Part shown: piece by piece, positions 52,379 through 60,281 of the stretch
Layout: each line of letters begins with the position of its first letter
Position numbering within the stretch: the stretch's first letter is position 1
Assembly: GCA_963767715.1 (NCBI GenBank)
Contig: CAVYFA010000009.1
Location: 558,001-622,000, forward strand
Source: CAVSXS01 sp963767715
Lineage (GTDB): Bacteria; Chloroflexota; Ktedonobacteria; Ktedonobacterales; Ktedonobacteraceae
DNA: 64,000 bases
Reading direction: 5' to 3'
Notes under the pieces: generated by a model
Seen by the model: the letters and a program-made list of their open reading frames with translations, nothing else
Told to the model about the DNA's origin: nothing
Database searches by the model: none
Translations under genes and position numbers: made by a program

Positions 52379-52594
52379 ATGAAGAACCCGGCACTCTTCT
52401 TTGGCGCGATAGTGGTAGCGGTGATTGCTCTTGCACTCGGCGTTTACTATCTTATTCCTGGCATCTATCATCCCTTAACATTTAGTGGGACGCCAACCAG
52501 TTCGCATTACACGCACGCCGTTGCCTTCTTTGTGCTCTGCGTGCTGCTAGTAGCTGTTGCCCTGGTCAATCGTCCAAAATCGGCTGTGCGGTAG
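52379..52594 (+). CDS. Small two-helix membrane protein, paralogue 2
   Basis: 71 residues starting MKNPALFFGAIVVAVIALAL, followed by YYLIPGIYHPLTF and a second helix AVAFFVLCVLLVAVALV. It lies 42 bases after paralogue 1, with AAAGGTATC upstream. Function unknown. Confidence 0.65.
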   Translation: MKNPALFFGAIVVAVIALALGVYYLIPGIYHPLTFSGTPTSSHYTHAVAFFVLCVLLVAVALVNRPKSAVR

Positions 52595-52649
52595 CGCAAT
52601 TATCCTCACCCGAATCCTGGGACAACCTGGGAAGGGTGCAAGGTGCCAG

Positions 52650-52738
52650 AGCGACCGCAAGGGTGCGCCCCTACAATACACGAACCGCAAAAACCGAGTC
52701 CTCCGTCTATTTTAGGGGCGCACCCTTGCGGTCACGCT
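52650..52738. repeat. REP-like palindrome overlapping the 3' end of fmt
   Basis: Arms GACCGCAAGGGTGCGCCCCT and AGGGGCGCACCCTTGCGGTC pair almost perfectly around a 40-base centre. The right arm encodes the last dozen residues of Fmt (RKGAPLK and stop). Confidence 0.85.
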
Positions 52739-53744
52739 GGTCAGACCTAAAACCGTTTTTCATCCCAATATCCCCGACAATATGTGGGTACCCTCGTACA
52801 AACTCTTCCGCGCTCATGGCTTTCTTTCCTTCCAACTGCAGGCGCTCCACTGCCAGCATACCTTCGCCGGTGGTTACTAATAGCGTGGATTGCCCAGCTT
52901 CTTTGCTCAGCGTGACCAGGCCGACTCGCTTCTCCTGCCCGGCTTCAGGCTTGGGCGCGGGAGCTATGGGATGAGCGGCGAGGATCTTGAGGAGCTTACC
53001 GCGCCAGTGGGTATAGGCGCCGGGCCAGGGGTGATAGGCGCGCACCTGCCTGGCCAGCAAGTCGGCTGAGAGGTGCCAGTCGATCAGGCCGTCCGTCTTG
53101 CGCACCATACGTGTGTAGGACGCCTGCTGCTCATCCTGCGGCTGTGGCGTCAGTTTTCCCTCGATCCAGAGCGGCAGGGCCTCCATCAAAGCTTCCGCCC
53201 CTACCTGTGCAAGTTTTTCGCTCAGGCTGCCGGTCGTCTCATCGGGCGAGATGGGAACGCGGCGTTTTAGCAGTATATGGCCGGTATCGATACCGGCATC
53301 TATCAGCATAATGGTGATACCCGTTTCGCTCTCGCCCTGTAGAATCGCTTCGGAGATGGGAGAGACGCCGCGATAGCGCGGCAGCAGAGAGGCGTGGATA
53401 TTGAGCGTGCCATAGCGCGGCAGATCGAGCACGGCCTGCGGCAAAATCTGGCCAAATGCAGCCACGATAAACAGGTCAGCGCGGTAGGCCGCCAGGGCCT
53501 CGATGGTTTCGGGCCGTTTCAGCGACCCCGGCTGCCACACCGGAATGCCATGGGCCAGCGCGACCTGCTTCACCGGCGAAAAAACGATTTCTTTTCCACG
53601 CCCGACCGGCTTATCAGGCCTGGTAATCACCGTCACGATCTCATAGCCGCCGGGCAGGATCACGCCAGGTGCGCGATTGGCGATCAGGCTTTCCAGCGCG
53701 GGGACAGCAAAGCGGGGCGTTCCCATAAAAATGATGCGCAACAT
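52707..53744 (-). CDS. fmt: Methionyl-tRNA formyltransferase
   Basis: 345 residues from the ATG at 53744 with TGAGGAGGAAATG upstream. Formylates initiator Met-tRNA. N-terminal motif RIIFMGTPRFAVPALESL, catalytic core GTLNIHASLLPRYRGVSPI (Asn and His) and IDAGIDTGHILLKR (Asp). The C-terminal OB-like domain carries LKILAAHPIAPAPKPEAG. The last residues, about RSDQRDRKGAPLK, are encoded by the REP element, so the native end may have been elsewhere. No def or priA nearby. Confidence 0.95.
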   Translation of the reverse strand: MLRIIFMGTPRFAVPALESLIANRAPGVILPGGYEIVTVITRPDKPVGRGKEIVFSPVKQVALAHGIPVWQPGSLKRPETIEALAAYRADLFIVAAFGQILPQAVLDLPRYGTLNIHASLLPRYRGVSPISEAILQGESETGITIMLIDAGIDTGHILLKRRVPISPDETTGSLSEKLAQVGAEALMEALPLWIEGKLTPQPQDEQQASYTRMVRKTDGLIDWHLSADLLARQVRAYHPWPGAYTHWRGKLLKILAAHPIAPAPKPEAGQEKRVGLVTLSKEAGQSTLLVTTGEGMLAVERLQLEGKKAMSAEEFVRGYPHIVGDIGMKNGFRSDQRDRKGAPLK

Positions 53745-54145
53745 CGGGTCATTTCCTCCTCAATTGTTTCTCTCAACACCATCATTCCAACTATCATCAA
53801 GTCAAACATTTGGAGATAAAGTCTGTCATCCTGAGCGCAGCGAAGGATCTGGCCCGCCGCAAGAGATCCTTCGCTGCGCTCAGGATGACAGCCAGAATAG
53901 CACGCAAGTCCGACCACAGGAAGTCTTATCTCCAAATGTCTGTCATCAAGTGCCTCTGGGGCACCCAGGCGGTTCCTATATTAGCACATTCAGGCTACGT
54001 TTCTTACCACAGGCAGATAGTTCGCTTAGCTGTAGAGTTGCGTATGCTATACTCCCATTACAAACCAGGGGGATATATTATTTTCTGTCGAGCGAAGGGA
54101 TGTACTTGTTTTTCGCGTAAGTGGTGATCGGGGAAGCAATTCAAG
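53745..54145. other. Intergenic region with MITE-like element and promoter
   Basis: Contains the MITE-like element (53806-53939) and, near 54048-54053, a TATACT -10 preceded by TG (extended -10) for the STAND gene. No other feature seen. Confidence 0.5.
53806..53939. repeat. MITE-like palindromic element, copy 2
   Basis: Ends ACATTTGGAGATAA and TTATCTCCAAATGT enclose an inner palindrome at 53825-53889 (GTCATCCTGAGCGCAGCG ... CGCTGCGCTCAGGATGAC). Same nested design as copy 1 at 22243-22385, with 134 against 143 bases and differing centre. Confidence 0.8.
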
Positions 54146-56431
54146 ATGCAGGATATAGAGCACGGACAACAAGGGACGCAGGGGCAGGAAGGACCACGCG
54201 GGCAGCAGGGACAGCATGTGGGTCCCGCATACGACCAGACGACACCGCCGCCGCTGCCCGTCCCGCGGCGATCGACGCCGCCCGCGCTGCAATCGCAGCG
54301 AGTGGGAGCCGGACCCAGGTTTGGCATTACCACGTTCGCGCCGCCGGTGACGGATGGACGCGTTATCTTGCCGCGCGCCGATGACGTCAGTACGGTACTG
54401 CGCATGCTGGGGAACGCGCAGATCAGCTCAGTTGTGCTCACGGGTGAAGCGGGAGCGGGAAAATCGACGCTGGCAGCGCTGGCCTTTCGACAACTCCAGG
54501 CAGCAGCGCAGGCTGGCTCATCCCCCTTTCGCCATTTTATCTGGCTGGGTCTCGGCGCGCATTCCAGCGTAGCGGATTGTCTCGCGGCCATGCTTGGCAG
54601 CCTGCACCCTGATAGTACCGCGAATGCCTTGCCGGCAGATTTTATGCACCTGAGACCCGAGCAGCAACTGGAGTATGCTATGCAGGTGCTGCGTCAACCA
54701 CAGGTTAGCGCGCTGGTGGTAATCGACCAGTTCGAGGAGTTGCTGGATTTCGAGACGGGTCAGGCGCTGCCCGGACGCGGCGCGACTGCGCTGCTCTTCG
54801 AGATGCTCAAGCTGAATCTGGGGGCCAGCCGCGTACTGTTGACCTGCTATCGCTCCCCCTTTGGAGCGCAGAACAACGAGCAATCGCGGGCCAAGGCCTT
54901 CATGATCTCGCGCGTGAGCCTACCAGAGGGCACGGCCCTGCTCCAGCAGCGCGGCGTAGTGGGATCAACGCAGGAGCTATCACTTGTCTGGCAGCGCTGC
55001 GCGGGAAACATCTATGGTCTGACGCTGTTTGCCGCGCTGTTCAATCTCAGCGGTTTCTCCCTCAGCTACCTGCTCAATGCGCCAGACTACCAGTACATCT
55101 GGAACGACAATGTCTCCCTGAACCTGATTGGCATGGTATATAACTTCCTCAATCCCATTCAACGCACGCTGCTGCGCGCGCTCTGCCTATTCAGCGAGCC
55201 CACCGCAATGGCAGGCATGCTCAGCGCCATAGCGGGCGCTGGCCAGGCGATGGATACACTGGCTTTTGAGCGCGAACTCGCCGCCCTGAAGCGCCTCGCG
55301 CTTGTTGATTCCATCGCGAGCGAACGAAGGGAGCGCAGGGATTCCGCTGCGGGGCATCCTCGCTATTTTCTGCACGCGCGCATCCGCCAGTACACAACAG
55401 AGCATTTCCTGGAAGGACACGACCGGCGTCACAGTGGCGCTATATTTTCCTCCGTGGGGGTGGCAGATGAACCCAATGCAATGATGGCCAATCCAGAGGC
55501 GCGCGAGATCGCGCTGGCGGCAGGCCACATGCGCGTGGCAACCTACTACGTCCACCAGGCCCAGGTATATTGTCCGCCGCAGGAGCAGTTCAGCGGTCCG
55601 CAGGATGTCGCGCCGCTGCTGTCCGCCGTGGAGCACCTATGCCTGGGCTGGCACTGGCAGCAGGCCTGTGATCTCTTGTTGCAGGAAAGGCTTCACGAGC
55701 ATCTCGCCCGCTGGGGCGCGTGGAATACCCTGATCCGCCTCTACGTGGCCATAATTCCACCTGCCGGGATTGTAGCGCGCTCGGACGAAGCCTTCATCTG
55801 CGGTCACCTGGGCCTGCTCTACGGCCGCATGGGCGACTATCACGCAGGCGAATTCTATTTCCAGCAAGCCCTCAGCTCCCAGCGCGCGATACACGATATA
55901 CGCGGCGAGGCAACGACGCTGATCAACCAGGGCGAACTGCTGCGCAGCGCAGGTCAAACCAGACAGGCACGCGCCGTATTGGAACAGGCCAGGCAGTTGA
56001 TAGAGCGGTTCAAGACCCGCCCCGCTACGCAAGCGAACACGCCATCCGATGTTCGGCCAGATATACCCACAACGAGGCTACCGGACGCCGGCCTGGAAAG
56101 CGCGCTGCTGCACAACATGGGCCTGCTCGCGCAGGAAGAGAAGGACTACGGCCAGGCCCTGCAATACTACCTGGAAGCGCTGAAGCTGGCACGCAGCCTC
56201 CCGGATGCCTACAACCTCGGCATGATCCTGACAAACACAGGCATGTTGTTCTTCCAGCAGGGCCGCCTCCCCGAGTCGCTCTCTCTGCTCATGCAGGCCC
56301 GGCAGGTGCGCCAGGCCGCGCACGATCCTACCATCAATGCGCTCACGCTCTTCCTCCAGACACTTGAGCAGAAGATGGGACCGGCAGCCTTCGCGCAACT
56401 GCGCCAGGAGGCGCAGAGATTGCAGGCATAG
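54146..56431 (+). CDS. STAND/NB-ARC-like ATPase with TPR repeats
   Basis: 761 residues; TCGGGGAAGCAATTCAAG precedes the ATG. A 60-residue Gln/Gly/Pro-rich start is followed by an ATPase with Walker A VVLTGEAGAGKSTLAALAF (about residue 97) and Walker B VVIDQFEELLDF (about 190). A winged-helix-like region with LMHARIRQY-type features follows, then about 250 residues of TPR-like helices (SAVEHLCLGWHWQQACDLLL ... MGLLAQEEKDYGQALQYYLE). STAND proteins are switch ATPases; without a recognisable effector domain it could signal or defend. A second, decayed relative lies at 60282-62741. Confidence 0.78.
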   Translation: MQDIEHGQQGTQGQEGPRGQQGQHVGPAYDQTTPPPLPVPRRSTPPALQSQRVGAGPRFGITTFAPPVTDGRVILPRADDVSTVLRMLGNAQISSVVLTGEAGAGKSTLAALAFRQLQAAAQAGSSPFRHFIWLGLGAHSSVADCLAAMLGSLHPDSTANALPADFMHLRPEQQLEYAMQVLRQPQVSALVVIDQFEELLDFETGQALPGRGATALLFEMLKLNLGASRVLLTCYRSPFGAQNNEQSRAKAFMISRVSLPEGTALLQQRGVVGSTQELSLVWQRCAGNIYGLTLFAALFNLSGFSLSYLLNAPDYQYIWNDNVSLNLIGMVYNFLNPIQRTLLRALCLFSEPTAMAGMLSAIAGAGQAMDTLAFERELAALKRLALVDSIASERRERRDSAAGHPRYFLHARIRQYTTEHFLEGHDRRHSGAIFSSVGVADEPNAMMANPEAREIALAAGHMRVATYYVHQAQVYCPPQEQFSGPQDVAPLLSAVEHLCLGWHWQQACDLLLQERLHEHLARWGAWNTLIRLYVAIIPPAGIVARSDEAFICGHLGLLYGRMGDYHAGEFYFQQALSSQRAIHDIRGEATTLINQGELLRSAGQTRQARAVLEQARQLIERFKTRPATQANTPSDVRPDIPTTRLPDAGLESALLHNMGLLAQEEKDYGQALQYYLEALKLARSLPDAYNLGMILTNTGMLFFQQGRLPESLSLLMQARQVRQAAHDPTINALTLFLQTLEQKMGPAAFAQLRQEAQRLQA

Positions 56432-56613
56432 GACAATGTGTATATAATAGTCAAGGCATGTGTAACCAGCCTGCGTATGTTCCTTTAGAGAGGCAATTTT
56501 ATTTCCTGCCGACGCCCGGGAACGCGCTTTGTCGCTTGAATAGAAACAAGCAGCGAGTTCAGCGCGGTTCAGGATGAGCAGAGGGGCATGACAGGCCTGA
56601 GCAGGAGCAGCTT

Positions 56614-57255
56614 GTGGGTACACTGCGCGGAAAACAGGTGAGAACGAATCACAACGCGATGGGAGAGCCGGAGGGGGAACAAAGGGAACAGCCTAGTTCT
56701 CAGGTGGCCAGGGACGTGGGCATCTCTGGAGGGGCGAACGTGCAGGAGTTTCAGGCGTTTTACCAGGAACATATCGGCCTGATTTATCGCTTTGTCTTCA
56801 GTAAAGTGGGAAATCGCGAAGAGGCCGAGGACCTGACGTCACAAATATTCATGAAGGCCGTGCGGGGCATGGATACCGAGCGCGGTACGCTCAGCATGCA
56901 AAAATGGTTATTCCAGGTTGCACGCACGACTATCGCTGACTATTGGCGCACCTACTATCGCATCGCGAGCAGTTCGCTTGATGAATTGCTCGACGCGGGC
57001 TGGGAGGGTCCGGCGTTGGCTGAGCCGGTCGCAACGAATGGCGCCAGCATGCAGCCGGGCGAGCAGGTTCGTCGAATTCTTCAGGCATTGCCTGAGCATT
57101 ATCGCGAAGTCCTGACCTGCCGTTTCTTGCTCAATCTCTCAATTCGAGAAACGGCCGATCGGATGGGTTTGACGGAGGCAAACGTCAAGGTTTTACAGTT
57201 CCGCGCGCTCAAACGCGCGGCTGATCTCGAAAACTTCGTCGTCGGCTCAATGTAA
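56614..57255 (+). CDS. ECF-type RNA polymerase sigma factor
   Basis: 213 residues from a GTG with AGCAGGAGCAGCTT upstream. After a 45-residue polar start: sigma2 region FQAFYQEHIGLIYRFVFSKV, REEAEDLTSQIFMKAVRG, then sigma4 ALPEHYREVLTCRFLLNLSI and GLTEANVKVLQFRALKRA. It directs RNA polymerase to a small regulon. The next gene, 52 bases downstream, encodes a Rieske protein with an anti-sigma-like start; sigma and regulator are usually co-encoded. Confidence 0.92.
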   Translation: MGTLRGKQVRTNHNAMGEPEGEQREQPSSQVARDVGISGGANVQEFQAFYQEHIGLIYRFVFSKVGNREEAEDLTSQIFMKAVRGMDTERGTLSMQKWLFQVARTTIADYWRTYYRIASSSLDELLDAGWEGPALAEPVATNGASMQPGEQVRRILQALPEHYREVLTCRFLLNLSIRETADRMGLTEANVKVLQFRALKRAADLENFVVGSM

Positions 57256-57307
57256 CTCGTGATGAGTTGGGGACGAACATCGAGAGATAATATCAGGAGA
57301 CAGCACA

Positions 57308-58123
57308 GTGGGACCAGGGGACGACCAGGAACGATTTGAAGACTACCTGGAGCTAGAACAATACATAGAAGAGCTGCAGGCCGGGCGAGTCGCACATCCT
57401 CCAAAGGATTTGACTCCCGAACAGGCGCGCATTTATCGCATGGCAGCGCTCTTCCGTTCGGTTTCTCCCGAGGAGGTCGCCCCACGTCCTGAATTTGTGG
57501 CCAACCTGCAAACCAGGCTCGAAGAGGAGCTGCAACAGCCCAGGAAGAGACGTTTCCCTTTCACACGCAAACAGCCGCCCAGGATACCGCGTGTCTCGCG
57601 GCGCGCCCTGCTTGCCGGTGGGGCATCCGCCGCCGCTGCGATAGCCGCCTCTATGGCTATCGGGGCAGGCATTGACCACGCCATCGAAGAGCAAAGAATA
57701 CAGGCTTTTTCGGGTCCACCGACCACCTGGACCCCACTAGTGCCGCCTGATATCGCGGCAGTGTGGCACCCCGTCACCACTCTTGACAAACTGGGCGATA
57801 AGCCCATACGCTTCGAGACTCCCACGGCAGTCGGTTATCTCATTCGTAACGATGGCGATGACCCTAATAAGGACGGCCCGGTTGTAGCCGTGTCGGCAGC
57901 CTGCACGCACATGGGCTGCATCGTGCAATGGAATACGGGCGACAACAAGTTCCACTGCCCGTGTCACGGAGGCGTCTTTACCGAATATGGGCATATCGAT
58001 AACGCATCGGCGCCCATCCCCTACTTCTCCCCGCTGCCGCGTTACGAGGTTCAAATTGACCCGAACGGCACCATCAGCGTGCGCGTCCCGGCGCCCCCGG
58101 CGGCGAATACTACTACGGTGTGA
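57308..58123 (+). CDS. Rieske [2Fe-2S] protein with anti-sigma-like N-terminus
   Basis: 271 residues from a GTG, TCAGGAGACAGCACA upstream. Residues 1-90 are acidic and helical (FEDYLELEQYIEELQAGRV, YRMAALFRSVSPEEVAPRPE). Then SRRALLAGGASAAAAIAAS gives a twin-arginine-like signal-anchor, so the rest lies outside. The C-terminal Rieske domain has CTHMGC and CPCHGG, all four ligands of the cluster. The N-terminal part is predicted cytoplasmic and may hold the sigma factor, which would make the protein a redox-responsive anti-sigma factor. A plain electron-transfer subunit is possible, but the cytochrome b/c partner genes are absent. Confidence 0.85.
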   Translation: MGPGDDQERFEDYLELEQYIEELQAGRVAHPPKDLTPEQARIYRMAALFRSVSPEEVAPRPEFVANLQTRLEEELQQPRKRRFPFTRKQPPRIPRVSRRALLAGGASAAAAIAASMAIGAGIDHAIEEQRIQAFSGPPTTWTPLVPPDIAAVWHPVTTLDKLGDKPIRFETPTAVGYLIRNDGDDPNKDGPVVAVSAACTHMGCIVQWNTGDNKFHCPCHGGVFTEYGHIDNASAPIPYFSPLPRYEVQIDPNGTISVRVPAPPAANTTTV

Positions 58124-58156
58124 GGCGCCAATCTCGCACAGCTACATGGGGACGGT

Positions 58157-58197
58157 GTGAGTGGGAGAGCGACTGCGAGAGTCGCTCTCCCATTCAC
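58157..58197 (+). terminator. 18-bp hairpin after the Rieske gene
   Basis: GTGAGTGGGAGAGCGACT pairs with AGTCGCTCTCCCATTCAC (one G-T wobble) around GCGAG, 34 bases past the stop. Strong stem; weak T-run. Confidence 0.7.
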
Positions 58198-58232
58198 ATT
58201 TGTGGTTATGCATAAGTGAGGAACCCACAAAA

Positions 58233-58315
58233 GGCGACCGCAAGGGTGCGCCCCTACAATACACGAGCCGGGAAAGTCGGGCCATCCATCTATGGTAGGG
58301 GCACATCATTGCGGT
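58233..58315. repeat. REP-like palindrome
   Basis: Left arm GGCGACCGCAAGGGTGCGCC; right arm GTAGGGGCACATCATTGCGG with several mismatches. Same family as 52650 and 62863, more decayed. Confidence 0.7.
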
Positions 58316-58568
58316 ATACGCGGGGAGGGTTTTCGAGAAAGGGCCAGCGAAGCGCAGAGGTAGGCAAGGCACCCGCGCAAGGGATTACATGGTTAGGTGA
58401 TTTAGGAAAGGAACCAGCGAGGCGGGGGGTACGGAAGGCACCCGCAAGGGGCCCAGCCTCCCATCCCAACCACCCCTGCCTCTACAAAGATTACGAGGGG
58501 GGTGGGACAATGCGATGGCTATAGGAATTATCGAGGGGCATTCTTGTCGAGGAGGGCGACCCAAGGGT

Positions 58569-60140
58569 CTGACTTTTTATCACAAGTTTAATCGAGAAAA
58601 GTGAGAAGCAAGATGCACGCCCTCCAGGACCGCCTGGATATGCAGCCAGCCGCGCCACAGGGTCTTCCAGCCCGGCGGGCCATCGCCTTTGCGGCCCAGG
58701 TAGCCGCCATAGCGAGCAATGGCATACCAACACTGCTGGCTCGTCATGGTCTGGACGGCTCGCGCCTGATCCAGATAGGCGACCACCTCCACCAGGTCAG
58801 CAGGCAGGACCTGGCTGGGCGGGCTGTTCTGGCTCCTGCCTGGCAGCGGCGCGCAGTTGCAACAAGCGCACGGACGACGGGAGCCAGCAAGCCCAGCAGG
58901 GTGCGCAGAGCTGTCATAGTCCTGCAACTGCCGCCCCTCGATGCGACAGCCGGTTTTGAGACCCTGATGACAGATCTTCGACCAGCCAGCGGGCGCCGAT
59001 ACCAGTCCACGCGCTCCCAGGCCTGCTCCACCGGCAGTGCACGGGCACCGAGGTCAGCAACAGCCAGCGCAGCGGTTCCACGCCCTCGGGTGGCTCCGGC
59101 TCCCACACGCGCACGACGTCCACCACGATGGGACGCCGGTCGTCTCGCCTGCGGGCGCAAGGCGGCAGCAGACGCGACCACTCCATAGCTGATCGCCAGG
59201 TGAGCTGTGCGCGCCTTGCTCGTCTTGGTGGCCTCCAGTGCCAGGTCGCGCGCTCCTTGCAGCGGCCAGCTGCCCGCCACTTCAAACAGATGCCGCGCCC
59301 CTGGGTGCGTCGCGTGACTTTGTGATGGGAGCGTGGTGCCGACCGGGGTGTCGGCTTGCTCGACCACCAGATCCACGCAGCGATCTGGAGGAGGCCCGCA
59401 CGACAAAGTCGCACACCGTATGCCACACAGGCCCGACAGGAACGGAAACATGTCGCTGGCGCGGTCGCCCACGTGGATCCACTGGATCCCCTCGGGCGGG
59501 GAGCCGAGGGCGCGCACGCTGCGTTCCCACACCTGCGACTCGCGCGCGGCGCGCTGCTCCCGCTGCCACTTGGTTTCGTCTTTGGGGACCGGCTGACGCA
59601 GGAACGGCTCCTGGTGGGCCATGCCCCAGCACCTGCCGGCTCTCGGGCTCGACGGCCAGCACCGTTTGCAGCAGGTAGCCGTGGTGGCTGCCGTTACCAA
59701 TCGGACCCAGGCCCGCTGCTGCTGGGATGCTGCTGGTAGTCCACTTCCGTCGTATCCTGGATCAGCAAGACCCGGGCAGTCTGGCCCATCTCCTGGCGGG
59801 TGTGCTGCAGGTGGGGACGCAGCAACTCGTCGTAGCTGACCGCTCCCGAGTGCAGAAAGCGATAGGTGGCTTCCAAAGCCGCCGCGTCATGCAGTTGCCT
59901 GGGCAACGAGGCGTCCGGCTCACTGGCCAACGCCTCCGCAATGGCCACCGCACGACGGGTGCGGCGCGGATCACCCAACTGCACGCTCCCAAAGGTCGCC
60001 TCCGCCCATCGCCCAGGCTCCAACAAGATCTCCGGTGCGATCATCATGACCGATCCTCCTTGCCTAGCCGCTTCCTTCATCGCTGTGGCTGGCTCTTGGA
60101 TTCTACCACCTTCTCAACTAAACTTGTGATAAAAAGTCAC
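58569..60140 (-). mobile_element. IS50-like (IS4 family) insertion sequence, inactive
   Basis: 1572 bases with inverted ends. The left end is CTGACTTTTTATCACAAGT (58569-58587) and the right end is its complement, finishing at 60140 with one mismatch. The Tn5/IS50 outer end is CTGACTCTTATACACAAGT, so 15 of 19 positions agree. A 9-bp target duplication CCCAAGGGT flanks it at 58560-58568 and 60141-60149, the duplication size of IS50. The target lies in REP-like sequence. The only gene inside is a broken transposase. Confidence 0.9.
58602..60080 (-). pseudogene. IS4-family (Tn5-like) transposase, many frameshifts
   Basis: Start near 60044-60080 on the minus strand: EPGRWAEATFGSVQLGDPRR then LPRQLHDAAALEATYRFLHS, the Tn5-type N-terminal domain, and ARVLLIQDTTEVDY (first catalytic Asp). 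After about 59700 the reading frame changes repeatedly; separated fragments include IQWIHVGDRASDMFPFL (second Asp), VEQAWERVDWYR and RWLVEDL (YREK region with Glu), and a tail QCWYAIARYGGYLGRKG. At least four indels are needed to join them. Non-functional. Confidence 0.85.
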
Positions 60141-60205
60141 CCCAAGGGTCCCACCACCTCACCCTTCCACACCCGCCCTTACAAAGATTACGAGGACTAT
60201 GGGCA

Positions 60206-60235
60206 TTATACACTCCTATCCCATCATGCTATAAT
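60206..60235 (+). promoter_or_regulatory. Candidate promoter of the second STAND gene
   Basis: TATAAT (60230-60235) with TG one base upstream (extended -10); TTATAC (60206-60211) is a poor -35 with an 18-base spacer. Confidence 0.4.
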
Positions 60236-60281
60236 TCCATGCAGGTACGCGAATACACTACTGTACAGAGGGACATGTTGC

